From Simonsiella muelleri ATCC 29453 (lineage in GTDB: Bacteria; Pseudomonadota; Gammaproteobacteria; Burkholderiales; Neisseriaceae): a DNA stretch of 64,000 nt. The translations under genes and the position numbers were made by a program. Where the stretch lies: positions 1,364,001-1,428,000 of the forward strand of contig NZ_CP019448.1 in NCBI RefSeq assembly GCF_002951835.1. The letters are read 5' to 3'. Position 1 is the first letter of the stretch, and the number at the start of each line of letters is the position of its first letter. Shown piece after piece: positions 54,951 through 63,872 of the stretch. Under the pieces are notes generated by a model. It had not been told where the DNA came from. It ran no database searches and saw only the letters and a program-made list of their open reading frames with translations.

Positions 54951-56867
54951 ATGTTAAATATTACCCTACCAGACGGCAGTGTGCGCCAATATGAGTCGCC
55001 CACTACTGTGATGCAAATTGCGCAATCTATTGGCGCAGGTCTTGCCAAAGTGACTGTGGCAGGCAAAGTCAACGGCGTGTTGCGCGATGCGTGCGACCCG
55101 ATTACCGAAGACGCCACCGTACAAATCATCACACCCAAAGACCAAGACGGCGTGGAAATTATCCGCCATTCGTGTGCGCATTTGGTTGGGCACGCTGTGA
55201 AACAGTTGTTTCCCAATGCAAAAATGGTTATTGGGCCAGTGATTGACGAAGGTTTCTACTACGACATCGCCACCGAAAAACCATTCACACCCGAAGACAT
55301 GGCAGCGATTGAAGAGCGCATGAAGCAGTTGATTAATCAAGATTATGACGTGATTAAAAAAATGACGCCGCGTGCTGAAGTGATTGAAATTTTTAAAAAT
55401 CGTGGCGAAGAATACAAATTGCGTCTGATTGATGATATGGCGGACGACATCACCGAAATGGGCATGTATTTTCATCAAGAATACGTGGATATGTGTCGCG
55501 GTCCACACGTCCCCAATACACGTTTCTTGAAACATTTTAAATTAACCAAAATGTCGGGCGCATACTGGCGCGGCGACAGCAATAACGAGCAATTACAACG
55601 TATTTACGGCACAGCTTGGGCAAACAAAGACGAGCTCAAAGCCTACATCACGCGCATTGAAGAAGCAGAAAAACGCGACCATCGCAAATTAGGTAAGCAA
55701 TTGGATTTATTCCATTTGCAAGACGAAGCGCCTGGTATGGTGTTTTGGCATCCACGCGGTTGGGCATTGTGGCAAGTCATTGAGCAACATATGCGCCACG
55801 AATTGACAGCGGCGGGTTATCAAGAAGTGAAAACGCCACAAGTGATGGACAAAACTTTTTGGGAAAAATCAGGGCATTGGGCGAACTATAAAGACAATAT
55901 GTTTTTGACTTCATCGGAAAAACGCGATTATGCCGTTAAACCCATGAATTGTCCCGGACACGTTCAAATTTTTAATCACGCGTTGCGTTCGTACCGTGAT
56001 TTGCCGATGCGTTTGGCGGAATTTGGTTCGTGCCACCGCAATGAGCCAAGCGGTGCGCTGCATGGTTTGATGCGTGTGCGTGGTTTTGTGCAAGATGACG
56101 CGCATATTTTCTGTACCGAAGACCAAATCGCTGAAGAAACACGTAAATTTAATTTGCTGGTGATGAAAATTTATCAACAGTTTGGTTTTGAAAACGTGAG
56201 CATTAAATTATCGTTACGCCCCGAAAAACGTGCAGGCAGCGATGAAATTTGGGATAAAGCCGAACAAGGTTTGCGCGATGCTTTGACCGCTTGCGGTGTG
56301 GAATGGGAAGAATTACCTGGCGAAGGCGCATTTTATGGCCCGAAAGTAGAGTATCACATCAAAGACGCATTGGGACGCTCTTGGCAATGTGGCACAATTC
56401 AATTAGATTTTGTGCTGCCTGAACGCTTGGACGCGGAATACGTTACCGAAGACAACAACAAAGCTCGTCCTGTGATGTTGCACCGTGCGATTTTGGGTTC
56501 GTTGGAACGCTTTATCGGCATTTTGATTGAAGAACACGCGGGTTCGTTCCCGTTGTGGCTCGCACCTGTACAAATGGTGGTGATGAATATTTCCGAAGGT
56601 CAAGCGGCTTACGCAGCAGAAGTGCAAGCGAAATTGCAGGCAGCTGGTTTCCGCGTGGATTTGGATACGCGCAACGAAAAAATTGGCTACAAAATTCGCG
56701 ACAACAGCACCATGCGTTATCCGTATCAATTAACGGTCGGCGACAAGGAAATGGCAAACGGTCAAGTTTCCATTCGCAAAAAAGCAGAGAATTTGGGCAG
56801 TGTCAGCGTAAACGAGTTGATTGAGATGTTGAAAAAAGAAATTGCGGAAACAATTGGGCAACCTTGA
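54951..56867 (+). CDS. thrS: Threonyl-tRNA synthetase
   Basis: Class II synthetase, 638 residues. Domains in order: TGS (1-60), editing N2 domain (about 65-225, with HSCAHLVGHAV), catalytic core (about 240-530, with the zinc ligand Cys in MNCPGHVQIF and His in NHALRSY) and anticodon-binding domain (about 540-638). AAGGA lies before ATG 54951. In Neisseria and E. coli infC usually follows; here a terminator and lpxL do. It charges the two tRNA-Thr genes in this window. Confidence 0.97.
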   Translation: MLNITLPDGSVRQYESPTTVMQIAQSIGAGLAKVTVAGKVNGVLRDACDPITEDATVQIITPKDQDGVEIIRHSCAHLVGHAVKQLFPNAKMVIGPVIDEGFYYDIATEKPFTPEDMAAIEERMKQLINQDYDVIKKMTPRAEVIEIFKNRGEEYKLRLIDDMADDITEMGMYFHQEYVDMCRGPHVPNTRFLKHFKLTKMSGAYWRGDSNNEQLQRIYGTAWANKDELKAYITRIEEAEKRDHRKLGKQLDLFHLQDEAPGMVFWHPRGWALWQVIEQHMRHELTAAGYQEVKTPQVMDKTFWEKSGHWANYKDNMFLTSSEKRDYAVKPMNCPGHVQIFNHALRSYRDLPMRLAEFGSCHRNEPSGALHGLMRVRGFVQDDAHIFCTEDQIAEETRKFNLLVMKIYQQFGFENVSIKLSLRPEKRAGSDEIWDKAEQGLRDALTACGVEWEELPGEGAFYGPKVEYHIKDALGRSWQCGTIQLDFVLPERLDAEYVTEDNNKARPVMLHRAILGSLERFIGILIEEHAGSFPLWLAPVQMVVMNISEGQAAYAAEVQAKLQAAGFRVDLDTRNEKIGYKIRDNSTMRYPYQLTVGDKEMANGQVSIRKKAENLGSVSVNELIEMLKKEIAETIGQP

Positions 56868-56907
56868 TGAGGTAAAATTTCAGGCTGCCTAGAACCCAAA
56901 AAACATC

Positions 56908-56946
56908 AAGAGTGAATATTCTCCTAAACGATATTCACTCTTTTTG
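56908..56946. terminator. Bidirectional terminator after thrS
   Basis: AAGAGTGAATAT and ATATTCACTCTT form a 12-base perfect stem around an 11-base loop, with T-run after it and A-run before it. It serves both thrS and the convergent acyltransferase gene. Confidence 0.9.
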
Positions 56947-56947
56947 T

Positions 56948-57811
56948 TTATTCAACGGTTGGCGGAACACCAGTCGGGTTTTTGAAACGATTGTACGCAA
57001 ACAAATATTGTTCAGGAAAACGCCTAATCCATTGTTCTATATTGTTATTGATGATTTGTGCATCATGTTGTTTGTTGCCATTCAGGCTGCCTGAAAGCGG
57101 GGCAATGTGCAACGCAAATCCACGTCCATTTGTCAGCCGTTCGCCCACAAAAAACAATGTACGTACATGATTAATTTGCGCTAATTTGCTCGCTAATGTC
57201 ATGGTTAGTGCGGGTTTACCGAAAAAATGCGCCCACACGCCATCGCCTTCGGCAGGGTCGGGGACGTGGTCGGGTAGCACAATTGTGGCTTCGCCAGCGC
57301 GTAGGGCTTTGATGATTTGTTTGACGCCTTGCAAATTGGTTGGGGCGGTTTTGCCTTTGCCACGTACGCGCCCTAATTGCATGATTTCATTAAATGCTTT
57401 GATTTGAGGCGGTTTATACATGGCGGTAAGTGGAAATGGCAGCCGTTCACTCAAATAACGTCCAGCCAAATCGTAGCTCCCCAAATGTGGTGTCAGCAAT
57501 AATAAACCTTGATTTTGCGATAAAGCAGCTTGAATATGCTCCCAACCATAAACTTCATGAAATAATGCAGAAATCTCTTCAGGCTGCCTGAAAAACGCCA
57601 CAGGCAACTCTAAACCACCTTTGATGGTTTCTTGACAAACGTGTAATACGGATTTTTTATCATGAGGTAATTGCGCAATTTGTAAATTTTCAGCAATTTT
57701 ATTGCGTTCTCGTGGTACGGCGTAATACATAACATAACCTAAAATATTGCCCCAAAAATGCAATATGGGCAATGGTATGCGAGAAATGAATTTAAATAAT
57801 AAAATCAACAT
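56948..57811 (-). CDS. lpxL: Lipid A biosynthesis acyltransferase (LpxL/HtrB family)
   Basis: Adds a secondary acyl chain to lipid A in the inner membrane. The 287-residue protein has one N-terminal hydrophobic segment, the HX4D catalytic motif in LTPHLGSYDLAGR (about 108-120) and the second box VLPDHVPDP (about 175). ATG 57811 is chosen; the reading frame begins with TTG at 57817. The family includes LpxL1, LpxL2 and LpxM; the exact acyl position cannot be read from the sequence. Two DUS are inside (57081, 57578). Confidence 0.9.
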   Translation of the reverse strand: MLILLFKFISRIPLPILHFWGNILGYVMYYAVPRERNKIAENLQIAQLPHDKKSVLHVCQETIKGGLELPVAFFRQPEEISALFHEVYGWEHIQAALSQNQGLLLLTPHLGSYDLAGRYLSERLPFPLTAMYKPPQIKAFNEIMQLGRVRGKGKTAPTNLQGVKQIIKALRAGEATIVLPDHVPDPAEGDGVWAHFFGKPALTMTLASKLAQINHVRTLFFVGERLTNGRGFALHIAPLSGSLNGNKQHDAQIINNNIEQWIRRFPEQYLFAYNRFKNPTGVPPTVE

Positions 57812-58018
57812 AATCAATTATTTTTTTATTTGAGATTGAGAGGAATTATACGCTATCTTTTATCACGATATAATATCATTAGTTATTTGGTATTAGAAAT
57901 TCATTATTCTTTTGGGTTGTTTGGGCTGCTTTTGGTGCATTCAGTTGTACGGACAAGATTTGTATAATAAAACGCACGATTAAATTTTCAGGCTGCCTGA
58001 AACACACGAGAACACATC

Positions 58019-58993
58019 ATGAATTTAACCGACCCATTCAACCGCCGATTAAGCTATTTGCGCTTATCTATCACGGATTTATGCAATTACCGTTGCAATT
58101 ATTGTTTGCCCAACGGCTATCAAGGCAAAGCCAAACCCGATGAACTCACGCTGCCTGAAATTGAAACGTTGGTGGCGGTATTCGCACAAAACGGCACGCG
58201 CAAAATTCGTTTGACAGGCGGCGAACCGACTTTACGCGCCGATTTGCCCGATATCATCGCAGCGTGTCGTGCCAATCCCGAAATTCAACACATCGCACTC
58301 ACGACTAACGCATTCAAATTAGGTAAATTATTTCCGCAATACCGCGTCGCAGGTTTGGACAAATTAAATGTGAGTATTGACAGTTTTCAGCCCGAAACGT
58401 TCCACAAAATCACAGGTAAAAACGAATGTCATCACATTTTGAATGATTTGGAACAGATTTTGGCAGATGGGTTTAATAATATTAAAATCAATACATTATT
58501 GTTGAAAGAACATATTGAACAAACTTTGCCTGATGCGATTGAATTTGTGAAAACGCGTCCCGTTACTTTGCGATTTATTGAATTGATGCAAACGGGTGAT
58601 AATTTTCATTTTTTTAATCAACAGCATATTTCTACCAGCAAAATTGAACAAACCCTAATTTCACAAGGTTGGCAACTCAAACCACGTGATGAACATTCAG
58701 GACCCGCCCGTGAATATTATCATCGTGATTTTGCAGGCGGAATGGGTTTCATTGCGCCATACAGCAAGGATTTTTGCCATTCGTGTAATCGTTTGCGCAT
58801 TACTTCACAAGGGAAAATGCACCTATGTTTATTTGGTGGAATAGCGTATGATGTGCGTGATTTTTTGCGCAATAATGACCGCGCAGGATTAAGCCAATTT
58901 TTACACGAAACCATTCGCGAAAAACCCGAACATCATTATTTGCACGACAAAAAAGTCGGTTTAATCAGAAACTTATCCATGACAGGGGGCTAA
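58019..58993 (+). CDS. moaA: GTP 3',8-cyclase MoaA
   Basis: Radical-SAM enzyme for the first step of molybdopterin synthesis. Two Fe-S clusters: CNYRCNYC (about 23-30) and the C-terminal CHSCNRLRI...CLF set (about 255-275). The C-terminus ends MTGG, the conserved Gly-Gly tail needed for activity. 324 residues, normal length. It begins a six-gene operon and is divergent from lpxL. A DUS lies just upstream (57987). Confidence 0.96.
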   Translation: MNLTDPFNRRLSYLRLSITDLCNYRCNYCLPNGYQGKAKPDELTLPEIETLVAVFAQNGTRKIRLTGGEPTLRADLPDIIAACRANPEIQHIALTTNAFKLGKLFPQYRVAGLDKLNVSIDSFQPETFHKITGKNECHHILNDLEQILADGFNNIKINTLLLKEHIEQTLPDAIEFVKTRPVTLRFIELMQTGDNFHFFNQQHISTSKIEQTLISQGWQLKPRDEHSGPAREYYHRDFAGGMGFIAPYSKDFCHSCNRLRITSQGKMHLCLFGGIAYDVRDFLRNNDRAGLSQFLHETIREKPEHHYLHDKKVGLIRNLSMTGG

Positions 58994-58997
58994 CACA

Positions 58998-59558
58998 ATG
59001 TCCAATAATCAAATTCCAGATAAAGACAATCCATTCAAAAAACCTGCACCTGCATTTCGTCCGTTGAATGTGCATATTTTAACGGTAACCGATACCCGAA
59101 CCGCCAAAGAAGACGGTAGCGGCAATTATTTGGCGGACGCGATTGAGGCTGCTGAACACGTTTTGCATTCACGTGATTTGGTTCGTGATGAGTTGTACGG
59201 TATTCGTGCCAAAGTGTCGGTAGCGATTGCGCATCCTGAAATTGACGTGATTTTAATTACAGGTGGAACGGGTATGTTTCCGCGCGATGTAACGCCTGAC
59301 GCAGTAGAATTGTTGTTTGATAAGAAAATTGATGGTTTTGGCGAAATGTTTCGTGCAGTTTCATTTGAAGAAATTGGTATGTCTACAATCCAATCGCGTG
59401 CAATTGCGGGCATTGCCAATCAAACACTGATTTTCTGTTTACCAGGTTCAACGGGGGCATGTCGCACGGCTTGGGAAAAAATCATTCAAAAACAATTAGA
59501 CCCACGCATTGAAAGTTGCGGTTTTACGCGCGTGTTTAATATGTGGGATAAGGCGTAA
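58998..59558 (+). CDS. moaB: Molybdenum cofactor biosynthesis protein MoaB
   Basis: A 186-residue member of the MoaB/MogA fold that adenylylates molybdopterin. ITGGTGMFPRDVTPDAV (about 87-103) is the substrate-binding motif, and CLPGSTGACRTAW (about 152) is near the end. It starts four bases after moaA; GGGGG of the moaA tail acts as ribosome-binding site. In organisms without mogA, MoaB can fill the MogA role; no mogA is seen here. Confidence 0.93.
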   Translation: MSNNQIPDKDNPFKKPAPAFRPLNVHILTVTDTRTAKEDGSGNYLADAIEAAEHVLHSRDLVRDELYGIRAKVSVAIAHPEIDVILITGGTGMFPRDVTPDAVELLFDKKIDGFGEMFRAVSFEEIGMSTIQSRAIAGIANQTLIFCLPGSTGACRTAWEKIIQKQLDPRIESCGFTRVFNMWDKA

Positions 59559-59607
59559 TTTGGAAGCGTGGATGGCTTGTCCGCGTTTTCAGGCAGCCTG
59601 AAAATAA

Positions 59608-60210
59608 ATGATGAATAATAACAATCCAGTACTTATTCTCTGTGGTGGACGCAGTTCGCGTATGGGCAGCCCTAAACCGCTTTTGATGTTTGGCGGTCAA
59701 ACGCTGATTGCGCGACAAGTCACCAACGCTTTGTCAAATCGCCCTGTTTGGTTGGCGGCGGACAACACGCGTTTTCCGAATACAGATGGCGCACATTATT
59801 TGCCCGACCAATTGCCTGGAAAGCAGGGCGCGTTATCAGCGATTTTACCCGCGTTGGAATTGGCAAAAAAACAAGGACTTTCAGGAATTTATGTCTTGTC
59901 ATGTGATACTTTATTGCTGCCTGAACAACTGATTTCATTATTTCAATCTGTTCAAGATAATTCTGTTTTTAAACAAGGTATTACATTATTGAATGATGAT
60001 GGGCAATTTTTGCCATTATTGGCGCATTGGTCTGTTGAAGTTGCAGGCAGCCTGAAAAATGCGTTAGAACAAAATAATAAGCGTGTTCAATGGTTTGTGA
60101 AATCGCAGCCACATCAATCCATTGATTTACCAAGAGAATGGGCAAAATTTTGTCATTTTAATACGCCTAATGAATTTGAATTGGCGAAATTGGCGTTTCA
60201 GGCAGCCTGA
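59608..60210 (+). CDS. mobA: Molybdenum cofactor guanylyltransferase MobA
   Basis: Attaches GMP to molybdopterin to form the MGD cofactor. 200 residues. The nucleotide-binding motif LCGGRSSRMGSPKPLL (about 11-26) is clear. The gene ends FQAA-stop inside a DUS (60197-60211), and another DUS core inside it is read as AGSLKN. It sits inside the moa operon, an unusual but sensible position. Confidence 0.93.
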   Translation: MMNNNNPVLILCGGRSSRMGSPKPLLMFGGQTLIARQVTNALSNRPVWLAADNTRFPNTDGAHYLPDQLPGKQGALSAILPALELAKKQGLSGIYVLSCDTLLLPEQLISLFQSVQDNSVFKQGITLLNDDGQFLPLLAHWSVEVAGSLKNALEQNNKRVQWFVKSQPHQSIDLPREWAKFCHFNTPNEFELAKLAFQAA

Positions 60211-60229
60211 AAATGTTTTTGAGAATAAT

Positions 60230-60706
60230 ATGAGTAAAATCACACATTTGACATCAGACGGACACACGCATATGGTGGACGTTTCTGATAAAGCCGTTAC
60301 CAAACGCATGGCGATTGCCGAAGGGACGGTTTATTTTCCGCCCGAAATTTACGCTCAAATCCAAGCGTCTCACAGGCAAACCGCCAAAGGCACAATTACC
60401 GAAATTGCCCGAATTGCGGGGATTATGGCAGCAAAAAATACCGCCAGTATTATTCCACTTTGTCATCCGATGATGTTGGAACGTTGTAAATTATTTTTTG
60501 AATATCAAGATGATACAAATAGTTTGCACATTCGTGCAGAAGTGGGCATTACCCACAAAACAGGTGTGGAGATGGAAGCATTGACCGCCGTATCTGCTGC
60601 TGCGCTAACCGTATATGACATGACCAAAGCGTTAAGCCATGACATTGTGATTGGCGATATTCAACTTGTTCATAAATCAGGTGGGAAAAGTGAATTTAAT
60701 CGTTAA
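60230..60706 (+). CDS. moaC: Cyclic pyranopterin monophosphate synthase MoaC
   Basis: Converts the MoaA product to cPMP. ATG 60230 (MSKITHLTSDG) is the family start; the frame is open further upstream only by chance. The 158-residue chain contains NTASIIPLCHPM (about 70-81), HKTGVEMEALTAVSAAALTVYDM (about 110-132) and the C-terminal KSGGKS. It starts 19 bases after mobA, with the DUS between them. Confidence 0.96.
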   Translation: MSKITHLTSDGHTHMVDVSDKAVTKRMAIAEGTVYFPPEIYAQIQASHRQTAKGTITEIARIAGIMAAKNTASIIPLCHPMMLERCKLFFEYQDDTNSLHIRAEVGITHKTGVEMEALTAVSAAALTVYDMTKALSHDIVIGDIQLVHKSGGKSEFNR

Positions 60707-60757
60707 TTGAGTATGTTGGACGTTTGAATCTGACTTACATATCAGGAAATTTATAAA

Positions 60758-61003
60758 ATGTTAAAATTAATTAATGTGTTATATTTTGCTGCCTTGCGTG
60801 AACAGGCAGCGCAAGAGCAAGAATCGCGCCAAACTGCCGCTCATACACCGGCTGAACTCTACACCGAATTACAGGCTGTCTATCACTTTAATTTACCAAA
60901 AGAACGCTTACGCGTGGCAGTCAATCATGCGTTTTGTGATTGGCAAACTGAATTGAAAGATGGCGATGTGGTGGCGTTTATTCCGCCTGTTTCAGGAGGT
61001 TAA
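60758..61003 (+). CDS. moaD: Molybdopterin synthase sulfur carrier MoaD
   Basis: An 81-residue ubiquitin-like protein ending PPVSGG, whose terminal Gly-Gly is thiocarboxylated to supply sulfur to molybdopterin. AGGAAA precedes ATG 60758. The Gly-Gly codons double as the ribosome-binding site (AGGAGGT) for moaE. Confidence 0.95.
   Translation: MLKLINVLYFAALREQAAQEQESRQTAAHTPAELYTELQAVYHFNLPKERLRVAVNHAFCDWQTELKDGDVVAFIPPVSGG
60994..61000 (+). promoter_or_regulatory. moaE ribosome-binding site in the moaD Gly-Gly codons
   Basis: AGGAGGT, a perfect Shine-Dalgarno match, is formed by the last two sense codons of moaD (GGA GGT) and the A before them, four bases ahead of the moaE ATG across the moaD stop. 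Confidence 0.9.
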
Positions 61004-61004
61004 A

Positions 61005-61442
61005 ATGAATCAATACTTTGATATTACAGAAAATAAGATTGACCCAAATATTTTACGTGAACAACTCACGCAAAAAGCCAATTGTGGTGCGTTTTGCAGT
61101 TTTGAAGGTTGGGTTCGCAATTACAATGACGGTAAAGGCGTGGATTATTTGATTTATTCCACTTATTTGGAATTGGCTTTGGTGCAAGGTAAAGCCGTGA
61201 TTGAGCAAGCAAAACAACAGTTTAAAATAGAAGATGCTGTGTGTGTGCATCGCGTTGGGCGGTTGGATATTGGCGATATGGCGGTTTGGGTGGGTGTAAC
61301 TGCAGGGCATCGTGATGCGGCATTTGCGGCTTGCCGTTTCATCATCGATACCGTGAAAGCTGAAGTGCCTATTTGGAAACAGGAATTTTATGCCGATAAA
61401 ATCAATAAAACGGCTTGGTTGGTTAATCCAGAAGCGTTGTAA
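61005..61442 (+). CDS. moaE: Molybdopterin synthase catalytic subunit MoaE
   Basis: Transfers the MoaD sulfurs to cPMP. The 145-residue chain from ATG 61005 contains GAFCSFEGWVRNYNDG (about 23-38), VHRVGRLDIGDMAVWVGV (about 82-99) and the catalytic lysine in PIWKQEFYADK (about 122-132). It starts one base after the moaD stop. Last gene of the operon, followed by a strong terminator. Confidence 0.96.
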   Translation: MNQYFDITENKIDPNILREQLTQKANCGAFCSFEGWVRNYNDGKGVDYLIYSTYLELALVQGKAVIEQAKQQFKIEDAVCVHRVGRLDIGDMAVWVGVTAGHRDAAFAACRFIIDTVKAEVPIWKQEFYADKINKTAWLVNPEAL

Positions 61443-61457
61443 ACAACGCTGGTCTAA

Positions 61458-61488
61458 AAATAATGTGGCTTGCTGCCACATTATTTTA
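61458..61488 (+). terminator. moa operon terminator
   Basis: AAAATAATGTGGC and GCCACATTATTTT form a 13-base perfect stem with a 5-base loop. The following bases are only weakly T-rich, but the flanking A/T runs allow action in both directions toward yebC. Confidence 0.85.
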
Positions 61489-61581
61489 ATGAACAAATGT
61501 TGTGGAATGGGTTACTACTAATTTATTTTGATTTTTTGCTTGACATTGATTACAGTATCTTCTAATTTTAATCGGTGCTGA

Positions 61582-62319
61582 TTATTCTAGATGCAATACC
61601 GCAGATGTGTAAACGTCTTGCACATCATCTAAACTTTCCAGTGCGTCCAATAGTTTTTGCATTTTCACCGCATCATCGCCAGTTAAAACGGTTTCGTTTT
61701 GTGCTCTCATGGTTACATCGCCAGCTTGTGATGTAAAACCTGCGGTCTCTAGAGCTGATTTTACTGATGCCCAATCTGAAGGTGTGGTAATCACTTCAAT
61801 AATGCCTTCATCATCAACAATGACGTCTTCCGCACCAGCTTCCAAAGCAGCTTCCATTAATTTGTCTTCGTCTGCATCGGTAAAAACTAAATAACCTTGA
61901 TGCACGAAATTGAACGCCACGCATCCATCTGTACCCAAATTGCCGCCGTTTTTAGTGAATGCGTGTCGCACATCTGCAACAGTACGTGTTTTATTATCGG
62001 TCATGCAATCCACCATCAAAGCTGCGCCACCGATGCCATAGCCTTCATAGCGAAGTTCAATATAATCAACACCTTCTAGGTTACCAGTACCTTTGTCAAT
62101 GGCGCGTTGTACGTTGTCTTTGGGCATATTGGCATCCCAAGCTTTATCCATAGCCAATCGTAGACGTGGATTGGAAGCAGGGTCGCCACCACCTTCACGT
62201 GCCGCAACAGTGATTTCTTTGATTAATTTGGTAAAAATTTTGCCACGCTGTGCATCAACACGCGCTTTTTTGTGTTGAATATTGGCCCATTTACTGTGTC
62301 CCGCTAAGAATTGCTCCAT
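61582..62319 (-). CDS. yebC: YebC/TACO1 family protein
   Basis: A 245-residue protein of the YebC family, described as transcription regulators and more recently as translation factors that relieve ribosome stalling at proline stretches. Motifs include AGHSKWANIQHKK and NMPKDNVQRAIDKGTG. The family normally starts MAGHSKW; here the reading frame begins MEQFLAGHSKW, and the position of the usual Met is a TTA Leu codon. A GGAG lies inside the start (ATGGAGC), six bases before that Leu codon. Confidence 0.93.
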   Translation of the reverse strand: MEQFLAGHSKWANIQHKKARVDAQRGKIFTKLIKEITVAAREGGGDPASNPRLRLAMDKAWDANMPKDNVQRAIDKGTGNLEGVDYIELRYEGYGIGGAALMVDCMTDNKTRTVADVRHAFTKNGGNLGTDGCVAFNFVHQGYLVFTDADEDKLMEAALEAGAEDVIVDDEGIIEVITTPSDWASVKSALETAGFTSQAGDVTMRAQNETVLTGDDAVKMQKLLDALESLDDVQDVYTSAVLHLE

Positions 62320-62539
62320 TTAAAAAAACACGAATTCTAACATAAAATAAAACAGATAAAGAAACTTTCAGGTTGCCTGAAAAAAGCAAAAAACGTCAAC
62401 AGAAAGATTTAAAAGACAAAAAAACAATAGAAATAAGCACGGTAGTCATGTACAATGAAACTCGTTGTAATTAATTCAAATAATTGGTTAAATGATTGAT
62501 GAATAAAGCAGACTTTTTTCACATTTTTTTACAAAAATC

Positions 62540-62568
62540 TTGACTAATTCAACGCGTTTTATTATGAT
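62540..62568 (+). promoter_or_regulatory. atp operon promoter
   Basis: TTGACT (62540-62545) and TATGAT (62563-62568) with a 17-base spacer, 28 bases before the atpI start. It is the best sigma-70 match in the intergenic region. Confidence 0.75.
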
Positions 62569-62595
62569 TCGGGCAATTTGAAGTAGGGTATAGCA

Positions 62596-62949
62596 ATGAT
62601 TAAGTTAGCAATAACGCAATGGGTAGTCCTATTTCTATTAGCTATCGTGCTTTATGTTGTTTGGGGCGTACATCATGCGGTATCGTTGTTGTTGGGGGGT
62701 GCATCATATGCGATACCTACTTTGATTTCTGTATTATTTTTAAATTTTTTGAAACCTTATCCTGCGTTAGCAGGCGGTGGATTTGTTCTAGCAGAAAGTT
62801 TAAAAATACTATTATCGCTAATCTTAATGATTGGTTCTTTCTTTGTTTATCCGAATGTCTATTTTTTATCCTTTTTTACAGGGTTATTAATTGTCAGTCA
62901 TTTGATTTTTTTGTTATTTTTGAAGGTTTATCGTTATGGCAGCAAGTGA
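62596..62949 (+). CDS. atpI: ATP synthase subunit I
   Basis: A 117-residue membrane protein with four hydrophobic helices that assists assembly of the c-ring. ATG 62596 follows an AGTAGGGTA ribosome-binding site. It overlaps atpB by 14 bases, the usual start of atp operons. Confidence 0.85.
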   Translation: MIKLAITQWVVLFLLAIVLYVVWGVHHAVSLLLGGASYAIPTLISVLFLNFLKPYPALAGGGFVLAESLKILLSLILMIGSFFVYPNVYFLSFFTGLLIVSHLIFLLFLKVYRYGSK

Positions 62950-63805
62950 AGCAATGAATCCCGCCGATTATATTAAGCATCATTTACAAAGTTTGACCAG
63001 TGTCGCAGATGTAACTCATGGGCAAGGTTTGAAAAATATTGCTGATTTTTCATTTTTTAATCTTGATGCTATTTTCTTTTCCATTGTTTTGGGTATGCTG
63101 GGCAGTTATTTTTTGTATCGTGGTGCTAAATCTGCGACTGCTGGCGTGCCTAATCGTTTTCAGGCTGCTGTTGAGTTATTATTTGAATTTGTTGATGATA
63201 TGTGTAAAAGCATTATTCATAATGATGAGTCGCGCAAAGTGGTTGCCCCATTGGGGCTGGCGCTGTTTGTTTGGATTTTCCTGATGAATGCGATGGATTT
63301 GTTGCCGGTTGATTTATTGCCGACAATTTGGCAGGGGATGACAGGTCAGCATCATGCATTGTTGCGTGTTGTGCCAACTGCGGATTTGAATACGTCATTG
63401 GCTATTGCGATTGGGGTGTTGCTGATTTGTATTTATTACAGTGTTAAAATTAAGGGTTTAGGTGGCTGGATTCATGAGTTATTCACTGCACCGTTTGGTC
63501 CTTGGTTGGCACCTGCTAATTTCATCTTAAATATTCTGGAATTTTTATCTAAAACAGTATCACATGGTATGCGATTGTTTGGTAATATGTATGCGGGTGA
63601 GTTGGTATTCTTATTGATCGCATTACTGGGTGGTGGTGTTTATGCATCTGGTCATATTGGTTTGATTGATCCATTTTTGGTTATTTTCCATTTGATTGCA
63701 GGTTCGGCTTGGGCGATTTTCCATATTTTAATTATTACATTACAAGCGTTTATTTTTATGGCATTGGCGTTTGTATATATTGGTCAAGCACATGATCATC
63801 ATTGA
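62936..63805 (+). CDS. atpB: ATP synthase F0 subunit a
   Basis: The 289-residue stator subunit that forms the proton half-channels. Six membrane helices; the essential Arg is in SHGMRLFGNMYAGE (about 210-223), and the last helix carries the usual Gln/Glu region. It overlaps the end of atpI by 14 bases. An internal ATG seven codons on is an alternative start, but the first has GAAGG upstream. Confidence 0.95.
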   Translation: MAASEAMNPADYIKHHLQSLTSVADVTHGQGLKNIADFSFFNLDAIFFSIVLGMLGSYFLYRGAKSATAGVPNRFQAAVELLFEFVDDMCKSIIHNDESRKVVAPLGLALFVWIFLMNAMDLLPVDLLPTIWQGMTGQHHALLRVVPTADLNTSLAIAIGVLLICIYYSVKIKGLGGWIHELFTAPFGPWLAPANFILNILEFLSKTVSHGMRLFGNMYAGELVFLLIALLGGGVYASGHIGLIDPFLVIFHLIAGSAWAIFHILIITLQAFIFMALAFVYIGQAHDHH

Positions 63806-63872
63806 TTAATAATTTATTTATTTTTTTAGTTTTATTTTCTTCTACACTACTATATCTCTTAAGGAGTTTAAC

